DNA from: an uncultured Methanolobus sp.
GTDB lineage: Archaea > Halobacteriota > Methanosarcinia > Methanosarcinales > Methanosarcinaceae
NCBI RefSeq assembly: GCF_963667555.1
Contig: NZ_OY763421.1
Coordinates: forward strand, 1,319,562 to 1,383,561
DNA length: 64,000 nucleotides
Direction of reading: 5' to 3'
Shown: one piece after another, positions 28,406 through 37,294 of the stretch
Numbering within the stretch: position 1 is the stretch's first letter
How the letters are laid out: each line of letters begins with the position of its first letter
Notes under the pieces: model-generated
Seen by the model: the letters and a program-made list of their open reading frames with translations, nothing else
The model's database searches: none
Told to the model about the DNA's origin: nothing
Position numbers and translations under genes: made by a program

Positions 28406-28450
28406 ATAGCAATTACAATCATTCTTAAGTTGTAATTGCTATCTTTTTTT
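28406..28450 (+). terminator. Strong hairpin terminator of the CbiZ/ABC/Nif-like operon
   Basis: ATAGCAATTACAA and TTGTAATTGCTAT form a perfect 13-bp stem around an 11-base loop, followed by C and seven T. It closes the operon before the convergent transglutaminase-like gene. Confidence 0.75.
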
Positions 28451-28481
28451 AGATCAATTGGTCAAATCGACCTTAGAGTTA

Positions 28482-29954
28482 TTAGTTCTCAAGCCATAGA
28501 TGGATCAAATACTGTAGCCTGTCAGTAGTTACTATTTCATTTGTATTCTCTAATGACATGTCATTCAACCAGTAGTGTATAGCGCTTTGGAGTTCATTTG
28601 TACTTATCTTGATTCCATCTTCTGAGTCCAGATCATCCCATGGATTCCAGTCTTCTGTTTCAAATTCCTTCATATCAGGAGGTGTTATATCAAAACCGTC
28701 CTTCAATTCAGGTAAAAGCACATAGCTTCTTGGTGGAAATGCTATTGAATCATGCCAGTTTAACCATATTATTGGATAAAAGTTAGAAAGAAATAATTCA
28801 TCACCATTGATATTTCGCTCCAGAACTGAAATCTGGTAAGGAGGGATTTTCCAATTGTTATCGTTATTCTGATCATAGAAAACTACTATCTGATGACCAA
28901 ATGTGTCCCAATGAACTGAAATCTTTGTGGAAGGAATATTAATACTCTTCAGGAGAAAAGTATCCATACAGGCAACATCCCTGCAACAACCAATAATAAA
29001 GCTATTATGTTTAAAGTGGTTCCAGTGCCAATCCGGATTGGAAAGTCCACAATCTGAAGTAATTTTACCATCAACCTCTATGTATTCTATTTCAGCTGAA
29101 TAAGAATCGCCATGATATTCTAGAGAAGGATAAAGCATTAGGTCTATATCATTTGTTATCTCTTCAAATCTGGAGATTGATAGTTCTTCACATTCGTACT
29201 TGTCGTATAACAAAAAAGAGCGCATTTCTTCAAGAGAGGATATATCAACAAAATACCATTCAAAATCCTCTTGTGTTAATTTATTGCTGTTAAAAGTCAT
29301 AACCCAATCCGGATAAAGATAACATTGTGTGCTGATGTCTCCATAGGTAGTCCCTTCGGGATATTGGTTGACTTCATCAAAGAAATGGGTAGTGCTTATA
29401 CTATCTGCACCCCATACAAGAGGAACAAGTGCCTCCAGAGAATAATCGTCTACATTCCATGATACAAGATCATCAGTTTCAATGAAATAGTCATATATAT
29501 CCACAATGTACTTTTTTAGCTTGTTTTTTACATCATCCTCACAAATGGCAAGTACAGCTCCATAATCAAGTGCTATAGCCATAGCTAATCTTTCATGCCC
29601 ACTTATATCTCTTTTCTCGGTCAGCCATAACAATACTTCCAATTGTGTATTGTATTCGGGTACTGAATATTCAAATGTATCCTGAGAAGTTCCATATTCT
29701 GCCATTATAAAAAATGCCTGTTTAACTTCCATGTCTTCTGTATTCAGAAGACCAAGTATTCTGTCTTTACCTGTTTTTTCTTCCGAACTGATCCCATCAA
29801 CAATATCTGGTAAGTTCTCAAGATCATTCTGTAATGTAATAATATATCCATCATTAAAATCAGAATTTGGAGAACCAGAACCAATTGCTGTTACAGAAGA
29901 AACTAAAATTAAAATCAATACAAAAATACGAAAAATTCTTGACCCCATACACAT
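28482..29954 (-). CDS. Secreted transglutaminase-like protein with C-terminal DWNPW module
   Basis: About 490 residues from the ATG at 29954, which opens directly into a signal peptide (FRIFVLILILVSSVTA); the longer frame to 30179 adds an unlikely 75 residues. Near residue 325 is IIGCCRDVACMDTFLLKSIN, then a His in FGHQIVVFYD, the Cys-His-Asp layout of papain-like transglutaminase domains. The C-terminal 60 residues are the tandem-helix module shared by other surface proteins here (DWNPWDDLDSEDG, TNELQSAIHYWLND, TTDRLQYLIHLWLEN). Probable extracellular peptidase or cross-linking enzyme; assignment by pattern only. Confidence 0.65.
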   Translation of the reverse strand: MCMGSRIFRIFVLILILVSSVTAIGSGSPNSDFNDGYIITLQNDLENLPDIVDGISSEEKTGKDRILGLLNTEDMEVKQAFFIMAEYGTSQDTFEYSVPEYNTQLEVLLWLTEKRDISGHERLAMAIALDYGAVLAICEDDVKNKLKKYIVDIYDYFIETDDLVSWNVDDYSLEALVPLVWGADSISTTHFFDEVNQYPEGTTYGDISTQCYLYPDWVMTFNSNKLTQEDFEWYFVDISSLEEMRSFLLYDKYECEELSISRFEEITNDIDLMLYPSLEYHGDSYSAEIEYIEVDGKITSDCGLSNPDWHWNHFKHNSFIIGCCRDVACMDTFLLKSINIPSTKISVHWDTFGHQIVVFYDQNNDNNWKIPPYQISVLERNINGDELFLSNFYPIIWLNWHDSIAFPPRSYVLLPELKDGFDITPPDMKEFETEDWNPWDDLDSEDGIKISTNELQSAIHYWLNDMSLENTNEIVTTDRLQYLIHLWLEN

Positions 29955-30403
29955 CAGAAATCTATTAATATTTTGCCTTAATAAATTACTAATAATAGCT
30001 AATAGTTGTAATTCAAAAAGAAAAGTAATGTAAAAAAAGAAGAGTATAGAAAAAGGGAATTCGTTGGCTGGGTTATGAAGTGTGGAAGGTGTAGATGAAG
30101 AAAAAAGGGGTTGCCAGCCAACCGGCCAAATAACGGGTTGCAATGAAGGATTGTCAACTACATTATTTGGCTCCTGCACCTTAGTAGGTAAATGTGATAT
30201 TTAAATACATGATTTTTAGTAATAATTGTTAGCTTTTAACATAAACATATAATTTTTTTGTGTTACGATGTATCTGATTATTCTTTTTAAATTTACTTCT
30301 ACCCGCAACTGCATGATATTTAACCTAAAACCATGTTACAAGTTTATGCTTTTTAACTAACATATAAAAACAAGTAGAAACATATATATCATCATAAATA
30401 ATC

Positions 30404-30739
30404 ATGCATATTATGCCAAATGAAAATTTCAAGATCCTTAATGCACTTGAAAATGAAACACGTTTGAAGATGTTCAAACACATAAATGAAGAGGATATGC
30501 ATATTTCAAAAGTGGCAAGAATATTGGAGATTTCTATTCCTGTTGCATCAAAGCATGCCAATATACTTGAGGATGCAAACCTTATCGAGAGAAAGATCTT
30601 TGGAAAAACACACGTGCTTTCCAGTAAAAACAAAAAACTGTGCAGATTTGCCGAGGAATCAAAAGAGATAATTACAAAAGACTATCAGAAAATATTTGAC
30701 ACGGTTGAATCAATTAGAAGAATTACATCAAATGATTAA
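30404..30739 (+). CDS. ArsR-type winged-helix transcriptional regulator, paralogue
   Basis: 111 residues (or 108 from the ATG at 30413). ENETRLKMFKHINEEDMHISKVARILEISIPVASKHANIL forms the winged-helix, followed by LIERKIFGKTHVLS, nearly identical to the wing of the regulator at 18743. It extends further at the C-terminus with a helix that could dimerise. It lies 22 bp upstream of an Ig-like membrane protein gene and probably regulates it. Confidence 0.8.
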   Translation: MHIMPNENFKILNALENETRLKMFKHINEEDMHISKVARILEISIPVASKHANILEDANLIERKIFGKTHVLSSKNKKLCRFAEESKEIITKDYQKIFDTVESIRRITSND

Positions 30740-30761
30740 GTGTTAATCACAGCTTGATAAA

Positions 30762-31394
30762 ATGTTCAAAAAACCTCTACTGTCCACTGTTTTCATTATT
30801 ATTTTCATTTGCTCTGTAGCAAATGTCAGCGCCGTTGGTGTAGGTGTCAGTCCTGCAAACATGACCTTTGATTCACACGTGGGAATTACAGGATTCCAAT
30901 CACTTTTTGTAATAAACGACGGAGAAAGTGTATCTGATTACAGGGTCTACGTCGATGATAAGTACGTAGACTGGTTTTCCATATCACCAAATAACTTCAC
31001 ACTCCAGCCAGGAGAGCATAAAGAAGTGATCATTGGACTAAAACCACCTATTTCAGCAAGTGGAAACTATGAAATGAAAGCCTATGTCATAGCTTCAGCA
31101 CCATCCTCAAATTTTGAGGTCGGCAGCGGAATAAAGATACCTGTAAAAATGAAAGTCTCAAACAAAGGCTTATTCTACGTTTCAGGAGCCATATTAGTAC
31201 TGGCTGTTGGAATTATGCTTACCGGAACAAGATGGAATAGGAAAAGAAGACAGAGTAGAGTTAATTTGAATACTGCTGATATCAGAATTGCTGATACAGC
31301 AGTTGCATCATCTATTGTTAATGAAGCTGATAAGAATGATGTGGATTCAGGTTCTGAAATGGAGGGGGATATTGACTATGATGATGAGAAATGA
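30762..31394 (+). CDS. Exported Ig-like domain protein with C-terminal membrane anchor
   Basis: 210 residues: signal peptide (ending NVSAVGV), a beta-sandwich domain with VSPANMTFDSHVG, SISPNNFTLQPGEHKEVIIG and PPISASGNYEMKAYV, one transmembrane helix (about 133-152) and a basic then acidic cytosolic tail ending DYDDEK. The domain is related to the one in the protein at 43024. Such domains bind or support surface polymers, but no function is established. Likely co-transcribed with the preceding regulator. Confidence 0.6.
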   Translation: MFKKPLLSTVFIIIFICSVANVSAVGVGVSPANMTFDSHVGITGFQSLFVINDGESVSDYRVYVDDKYVDWFSISPNNFTLQPGEHKEVIIGLKPPISASGNYEMKAYVIASAPSSNFEVGSGIKIPVKMKVSNKGLFYVSGAILVLAVGIMLTGTRWNRKRRQSRVNLNTADIRIADTAVASSIVNEADKNDVDSGSEMEGDIDYDDEK

Positions 31395-31808
31395 ATTACT
31401 ATCACAGTATACCCAATTATCGGGTAAAATAAGTTAGTAAATATCTTGGCCTGACTGCGTATCACGTAGTCTTCATTGTATGATCCAGTTATTCCGTAAT
31501 ACGAATTATTTGTACAATCAATAATTAACTCATACTTTTTCTCTGGTTTTTGGTTACTCACTGAACCTTGAAGAAGAATACTCCCCTTTACCCATATAAC
31601 CTATTCAAGCTTCAGTTTCTTTAGATGATACCTTAAGATGTCACACCAGGAATCCCTTGATAATATTTCAATACTTCAAAGCTCCTTTGATCCAAAAATC
31701 ACCACCTTCAATCAGCAATTAATTTAAATATAATCATGTTTTATCTTTAATATCAACGTAAAAATCACGAAAAGAGCAATTAAATATGCATAATAGGTTG
31801 TTATCGAT
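31395..31808. other. Spacer before the RloA-like gene
   Basis: 414 bp without a credible gene. AT-rich, with a short TATCACGTAGT-like imperfect palindrome near 31460. No repeats shared with other spacers were seen. Confidence 0.3.
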
Positions 31809-33071
31809 ATGTTAATTGAATTCAAAGCTGAGAACTTTCGCTCAATAAGTAGGGAGATCACTTTTAGTTTACTGGCATCATCTGACAGGGAGCTTGAGGA
31901 AAATCTGATCGAGCCGGATGCCTTGAAGAAGAATGACAGGCTGGTGAAAAGTGCTGTCATTTATGGGGCTAATGCATCCGGAAAGAGCAATGTTCTTTTA
32001 GCAATGTTCGGCCTGCAGAATCTGGTGATGACATCGGTCAAGAATCAGGATGGAGATCTGCTTCCTTTTGAACCGTTCAAACTGACACCGGAATGTATGT
32101 CTAAGCCCAGCAGGTTCAGTGTGTTTTTTATCAAGAACAACATCAGGTACAGGTATGCCGTATCATATGATAGAACAAAGATAATCGATGAAGAACTGTA
32201 TTATTACCCTAACAACAGGGAAGCACTTGTCTTTGAACGAAGGAACACAACTGAATTCAAATTCACGATTGATAAAAGAGTTCAGAATGATATCTCAAAG
32301 AGAACTCTAATTAATGTTCTCTATCTCTCCAACTCAGCACAACAGAATTACGATAAGACCCTGGAAGCCTTCAAATGGTTCAGGGAAGACCTGAGAATAA
32401 TCGGTGCAAGGACATTATCAGAGCAGGGTGAATATACGATCAGAATGCTCAATCAGGATGACGACTCGAAAAAGGCCATCCTGAGATCACTTGAAAGAGC
32501 AGACCTTGGTCTAAAGGATATTACTGCAAGTATAGAAGATATAGAACCAGCTAACCTTCCCATTGAAATATTGAACCAGATACCCCACATAATTGACACT
32601 AACATTGGAAAATGGCAACAGATAGACATTAACACATTCCACCTTGCAAAAGATAAAGATGGCAAGGAACACAGTATCTCTTTTGATTTCAATACCGAGG
32701 AATCCGATGGTACAAGGAGATTCTTCACTCTAATAGGCCCCTGGCTCAACGCACTTAATAAAGGGCAGGTCTTGTTTGTAGATGAGCTGGAACTAAAGCT
32801 GCATCCAATGCTTAGTGAACATCTGGTAAAACTCTTCCATGATAAAAATTACAATCAGAACAATGCCCAGTTAATAATAACAACTCACAACACCAACCTG
32901 CTAAGCGATGAGCTCTTCAGAAGAGACCAGATATGGTTCACAGAAAAAGATACGGATGCAGGGAATACCGATCTTTATTCACTTCTGGAATTCCAGGTTC
33001 GCAAAGATCAGAACATCCTGAAAGGATACCTGATGGGAAGATACGGAGCACTTCCATTCATCTCATCCTGA
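31809..33071 (+). CDS. RloA-like AAA ATPase of a defence pair
   Basis: 420 residues. N-terminal MLIEFKAENFRSISREITFSL and Walker A YGANASGKSNVL, with Walker B GQVLFVDELELKLHP and a switch in LIITTHNTNLLSDE: an SMC/OLD-like ABC-type ATPase of the AAA_15/AAA_21 class. Together with the RloB-family gene 13 bp downstream it matches RloA-RloB and AbiL-type pairs linked to phage defence and restriction islands. It likely senses invasion and controls the partner. Confidence 0.8.
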   Translation: MLIEFKAENFRSISREITFSLLASSDRELEENLIEPDALKKNDRLVKSAVIYGANASGKSNVLLAMFGLQNLVMTSVKNQDGDLLPFEPFKLTPECMSKPSRFSVFFIKNNIRYRYAVSYDRTKIIDEELYYYPNNREALVFERRNTTEFKFTIDKRVQNDISKRTLINVLYLSNSAQQNYDKTLEAFKWFREDLRIIGARTLSEQGEYTIRMLNQDDDSKKAILRSLERADLGLKDITASIEDIEPANLPIEILNQIPHIIDTNIGKWQQIDINTFHLAKDKDGKEHSISFDFNTEESDGTRRFFTLIGPWLNALNKGQVLFVDELELKLHPMLSEHLVKLFHDKNYNQNNAQLIITTHNTNLLSDELFRRDQIWFTEKDTDAGNTDLYSLLEFQVRKDQNILKGYLMGRYGALPFISS

Positions 33072-33084
33072 GAGGGTTTTTGAC

Positions 33085-33753
33085 ATGAGGGACTATAGTC
33101 GGAGAAAACGTGGTCAAAGACCTACAAGGAATAAAATGCTCATCATCTGTGAAGGTGAAAAGACCGAACCAATGTACTTTGAAAATTATAGGACCCCACA
33201 GAACAACGTCGATATCATTCCTATCCCATCAAGCCGTAAAGATGTCGGAAGCATTGTTAAATTTGCCAAAAAGAAGGTACAGGATTTGGATATCAATGAT
33301 GGAGATTCCATCTGGTGCGTCTTTGATTGCGATGAGAACACAGATGACAATATTTCAACAGCATACAGGAATGCCGGAAGATCCATCAATATGTGCTTCT
33401 CAAATCCCTGCTTTGAACTCTGGTTCCTTCTTCATTTTAGCTATACAGAAGCATCACTTCAAAACGAAGGTTTGATAGAACTTTTAAAAAGACAGATTGC
33501 AGATTACAGTAAGAGCAGAGATTACTTTCAAACTCTTGAACCTCTAACAGATACAGCAGTTAAAAATGCTAAAAAACTGGAAAAACTCCACCTTGATAAT
33601 GGAACTGAGCTAAACAGTACTCAGAGCAATCCATCAACACAGGTTTACAGAATAATTGAGGTAATTAAACACTTCAATAAAAAAGATACCTGTCTACTGG
33701 CAGGTAACAAAACATTATTAATGCTCTTTAAAAACTTGCATCACATTGGATAG
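33085..33753 (+). CDS. RloB-family (Toprim-like) effector of a defence pair
   Basis: 222 residues. RKRGQRPTRNKMLIICEGEKTEPMYFENY and CVFDCDENTDD give the Toprim-like Glu and DxD acids, followed by FSNPCFELWFLLHF, the signature of RloB (PF13707). Probably a nuclease released by the ATPase partner. GAGAGGG before the ATG. The last 13 bp overlap the 3' end of the convergent large secreted-protein gene. Confidence 0.82.
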   Translation: MRDYSRRKRGQRPTRNKMLIICEGEKTEPMYFENYRTPQNNVDIIPIPSSRKDVGSIVKFAKKKVQDLDINDGDSIWCVFDCDENTDDNISTAYRNAGRSINMCFSNPCFELWFLLHFSYTEASLQNEGLIELLKRQIADYSKSRDYFQTLEPLTDTAVKNAKKLEKLHLDNGTELNSTQSNPSTQVYRIIEVIKHFNKKDTCLLAGNKTLLMLFKNLHHIG

Positions 33754-35480
33754 TTATTCTGCCAATAATAAACAATATCCATAATCTCATCAGATGATAT
33801 TATATGATTTGTTTGTGGAATAGCAAGATAGTTCTGCCAATAGTAAATAGCATCTAGTATTTCATCGTTCGAAATATACCTTCCATTCTCGGAATCCCAA
33901 TCGTTCCATGGATTCCAGTCATCCATGACGTAGACCTCAGAATCTCCGCTAACTTCAGTTGCACTTACTTCATAAGCAGAGACATTGCCTGAAATATTGT
34001 ATATTCCTCCCGTGAGGTTAACAGGCACTGTGACGTTGTATGTAACAGTGCGGCTCTCATTACCTGAGATGGTGGAAGACCATACAAAACCAGTTTTCCA
34101 CGACCTAAAGTTACTGTTATCACATTCAATGGCTGTCACGTTCCAGAATCTGAATGTTTCATTAGTTAACTCAACGGCTGTCCCGTCCAACAACGGATAG
34201 TTTTCCTCCAATGCAAGAGAAGTTATCTCCTGATCCGTAGTTATCTCTACGTTAACCGTGAAAGTACTGTTTGGTGTGACATTATAATTGGAAATCGTCC
34301 TGTTTGCATTTATTGATGGAGTACTTGTAAGTACTAGAGTTTCAGATACAGATGACATACTACAGGACTCATCATTAAGCCAACAACTAATTAGGTATTG
34401 AAGTCTTGAAGTTGTTACTTCCCCACCAGCTCCGGGAGTAGGTATATCACTAAGCCAACAATGTATGGATTCCTGTAGTTCTCCTGTTGTAATTAGTGAC
34501 CCACTTGAAGAATCTGGATCATTCCATGGATTCCAGTCGTCAGCGTCGGGATCTAGTAAATTGATAGTGTTCCACAGAGTATACTCAGCAATTCTAACAT
34601 AGGCAGGTACTTGGTATAATGTCGGTGATGGTATTATTATACTAGCAGTGCTAACACTTCCATAAGATGATGTCTTCCAAAAAGACTCCTGACCATACCA
34701 ATACCAAATGCATCCTTCTTCATCAAGAAGAAGTGCAGCTGAATCATTGCCCATTATAAGTCCGAGTAATGTCCCTACAATGCCACCAACGCCTGTTACA
34801 ACATTAGAACCATTGACCGTTAGCATAACACCAATAACTCCTCCTACAATAATCGGAGAAAATTTTGAGTATGTATCAGAATCATTCTCATCAATATGAC
34901 AATGAAAAAGATTGTTACCTGTTATACGATAATCTTCCCACGTTTCAATACCATAATAATCCCGATCTGGATGTGGGTATTTTATGCCACTGCCTTGGAC
35001 AAAAGTCACGCCATCCCACTGAAATTTGGTAGCTTTTGAAGCAACTTCGCTTATTTTATAGGATTGCTCACTAAATTCCGTGTTTAATTCGATTGGTTTA
35101 ATAGGATTGTATTCCGTAATCAGAGTAGAGTACAGTTGTCCACCACAATAGACTTTTGTTTCAAATCCACCATCGACTTCAAAAACTTTATAGCTAATAT
35201 CTGCTACTTCACTGGTATTTTGGTCTTTGATAGTCATTCGGGCTTCAGTATATGCAGAATCAGACTCCATAGATAGGACTATATCCCCAACTTGCACGAT
35301 AGAGGAAGTATTGGTCATTTTAATAATCTCAATTTCGGGCAATTCCATTTTTTCGATTGTTATGTTCGAAGAATGGGATTTGAAATTTGTTTCACAGCTA
35401 ACAGCCGGTACAAAACCTATATTGAAAAGCAGCATCACTATAAATAATGCTCCAATTTTCCTTACATTTATATGTTTCAT
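33741..35480 (-). CDS. Large secreted protein with Gly-rich hydrophobic segment and two DWNPW modules
   Basis: 579 residues. Signal peptide (to about VSCET), an unrecognised N-terminal region, then a hydrophobic Gly/Val-rich stretch IIVGGVIGVMLTVNGSNVV continuing to about LLGLIMGND that could insert into a membrane. A DWNPWND tandem-helix module follows (about residues 312-370, bases 34369-34545), then an NxTxxI-type Ig-like domain (NRTISNYNVTPNSTFTVNVE) and a second, divergent module at the very C-terminus (33744-33920) with YYWQN in place of CWLND. Function unknown; the layout fits a cell-surface or secreted effector. Confidence 0.65.
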   Translation of the reverse strand: MKHINVRKIGALFIVMLLFNIGFVPAVSCETNFKSHSSNITIEKMELPEIEIIKMTNTSSIVQVGDIVLSMESDSAYTEARMTIKDQNTSEVADISYKVFEVDGGFETKVYCGGQLYSTLITEYNPIKPIELNTEFSEQSYKISEVASKATKFQWDGVTFVQGSGIKYPHPDRDYYGIETWEDYRITGNNLFHCHIDENDSDTYSKFSPIIVGGVIGVMLTVNGSNVVTGVGGIVGTLLGLIMGNDSAALLLDEEGCIWYWYGQESFWKTSSYGSVSTASIIIPSPTLYQVPAYVRIAEYTLWNTINLLDPDADDWNPWNDPDSSSGSLITTGELQESIHCWLSDIPTPGAGGEVTTSRLQYLISCWLNDESCSMSSVSETLVLTSTPSINANRTISNYNVTPNSTFTVNVEITTDQEITSLALEENYPLLDGTAVELTNETFRFWNVTAIECDNSNFRSWKTGFVWSSTISGNESRTVTYNVTVPVNLTGGIYNISGNVSAYEVSATEVSGDSEVYVMDDWNPWNDWDSENGRYISNDEILDAIYYWQNYLAIPQTNHIISSDEIMDIVYYWQNNYPM

Positions 35481-35637
35481 GTACTTTGCCTCTAGATTTT
35501 TTCCCTGAAGACAAAGTTAGCAAAGATTCATGTTGTATCAAAGCTAAAATACTTTTGCCTTCGGGTACAAGGGATATCATTCAATTTTCCAGATTTCCAT
35601 GATATCCCTACACATTATTTTCAATGTGATTGTAATT

Positions 35638-36069
35638 TTATATTAATTCACAGTTTGTGGACCGTTTTGGCTTGTATCTCATAAAAAGAATAATCATTAA
35701 CATTGTTGCATATCCACCGACCAAATTTGTCGTATCGTCTATCTCACAGTTCAAAGAGTATGCCACTATAACTATAATAAGCCACAAAAAAAAGCCTATT
35801 AGATAACTCTTGATGAGAAATAAGTATTTTTTTCTTATTTTTTCATCAATTACTTTTCGTGCTGCAAAGTATGTAAATACATAAACGAAAACGAACAAAA
35901 GTCCATATTTCATCCAGTAACCTATCTGAGAGTAACCTGCTTGATAAGTGAATAATACTGGAAATGCTATCAATAAATCGTTTATATTTAACACATATAC
36001 AAAAAAGTAGATTAGCCCCCCAATAACTATTCCTGCATATTCTTCAAAGCTTGCTTTACTCTGTTTCAT
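35638..36069 (-). CDS. Small membrane protein, array member 1
   Basis: 143 residues with four hydrophobic segments. EKIRKKYLFLIKSYLIGFFLWLIIVIVAYSLNCEI aligns with the same region of the next two upstream genes when cut to the shared core (KSxxIxFxLWLxxxxxxxxLxxEI). Start ATG follows GGAGGTATAGTGC. Last of three tandem paralogues. Function unknown. Confidence 0.6.
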   Translation of the reverse strand: MKQSKASFEEYAGIVIGGLIYFFVYVLNINDLLIAFPVLFTYQAGYSQIGYWMKYGLLFVFVYVFTYFAARKVIDEKIRKKYLFLIKSYLIGFFLWLIIVIVAYSLNCEIDDTTNLVGGYATMLMIILFMRYKPKRSTNCELI

Positions 36070-36100
36070 GCACTATACCTCCATGACCTACTCATATTTA

Positions 36101-36553
36101 TTAGACAGACTGGCCCATATTCAGCTGTTCTTTCATTGCATATAAAAAGATATAATATGTGATTAACATTGAAATGAAACCACCAATTAAAGCTATTAAT
36201 TGCATATTTCTAAACGATCCAAATTCAATGTTGAGGAATAATGTTAATGTCATAAGGATAAGCCATAGGAAAAAAGCAATTATACAACTTTTAATGCCGA
36301 TGAGCAACTTCTTTCTCTCTTTTTCAGTAACGAAATTTTTAGTAAAAATGTATTGTCCACATATCACAAAAATAACTGAAGGTCCTATAAGCACCCAAAA
36401 TGTGATTTGGTTGAAACAATTGATATCTAAAAAGATACCAATCATTATCAAGATTAAAAACAAACTAAATGCATATATCAAATAGCAACCTCCACCTAGG
36501 AAATTGCCCTCTAATGCTTCCATATTTATTATTTTCAGTATCAATACCCCCAT
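36101..36553 (-). CDS. Small membrane protein, array member 2
   Basis: About 150 residues, four hydrophobic segments, central EKERKKLLIGIKSCIIAFFL, C-terminus MKEQLNMGQSV. The leader matches the other members (ATGGGGGTATTGATACTG), but the position of their start codon is CTG here, so initiation may use the ATG at 36553 or a TTG. Paralogue of its neighbours. Confidence 0.55.
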   Translation of the reverse strand: MGVLILKIINMEALEGNFLGGGCYLIYAFSLFLILIMIGIFLDINCFNQITFWVLIGPSVIFVICGQYIFTKNFVTEKERKKLLIGIKSCIIAFFLWLILMTLTLFLNIEFGSFRNMQLIALIGGFISMLITYYIFLYAMKEQLNMGQSV

Positions 36554-36566
36554 AACCAACTCATAT

Positions 36567-37022
36567 TTAATAGACAGACTGCTTTATGTTCAACCACTTT
36601 TTCATTTTACATAACGAAATCAAAGACATAGTTACCACTATAGCGTAACCACATACAATCATTAAGAGTATATTGCTAATTGGTATAAACTCAATATCGA
36701 GTAAGTAGGTTAATATCATCACAAAAAGCCACAGGCAGAAAACAATAATAGAACCTTTAATGATAAATAAAAGACCTGTTCTTTCATATTCGGAAATATC
36801 ATTTCTGATTAAAAGGTATGACCCTGATAGCATAAAAACAATTAAAGGACCTGTCACTATCCAAAGTATGAGTGGGGTGATGCAATCACTGTTTAAAAAT
36901 AGACAGATAAAAACTAAAACAAAAAACGCAATAAACCCATAAATAAAATAGCATAGTATCCCCCCAACAGCTCCAACTAAAAATCCAATAAAAACTTCCC
37001 TATTTATTTTTTTCAGTTTCAT
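36567..37022 (-). CDS. Small membrane protein, array member 3
   Basis: About 151 residues from the ATG at 37022, which follows GGGGGTG. Four hydrophobic segments; central SEYERTGLLFIIKGSIIVFC; C-terminus MKKWLNIKQSVY resembles that of member 2. It is the first intact gene of the array. No family recognised. Confidence 0.55.
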   Translation of the reverse strand: MKLKKINREVFIGFLVGAVGGILCYFIYGFIAFFVLVFICLFLNSDCITPLILWIVTGPLIVFMLSGSYLLIRNDISEYERTGLLFIIKGSIIVFCLWLFVMILTYLLDIEFIPISNILLMIVCGYAIVVTMSLISLCKMKKWLNIKQSVY

Positions 37023-37029
37023 GTACCAC

Positions 37030-37110
37030 ACCCCCATGACCTGATGCTATTTATCAGACAAGCGATTCCATATTCAACCAGTTTTCATTTTATACACAAA
37101 TACTAATTAT
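37030..37110 (-). pseudogene. Remnant of a fourth array member
   Basis: The stretch CTATTTATCAGACAAGCGAT and the following TTCAACCAGTTTTCATTTTA resemble the gene ends and junctions at 36090-36130 and 36560-36610. It would encode only a C-terminal fragment, with no upstream coding region, so a fourth copy appears to have decayed. Confidence 0.4.
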
Positions 37111-37294
37111 CTCAGCCATAACATGCATTATTTCAGAATGTATGTGCAATAAATAGACGTAGTTTTCACTAAGGTATATTAGTTTCAAAGCTAATTCAAA
37201 TAATATTAACAATAAAAGTAAAATATTAAAAAAAGTAATCAGTCTAAAAAGAAACTTTACCTAATTTTGACATGCAAATAAATACAATTCCCAA

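Noticed and set aside
28482..30179. Full-length start at 30179 for the transglutaminase-like protein
   Set aside because: The first 75 residues lack signal or domain features, whereas the ATG at 29954 opens directly into a signal peptide.
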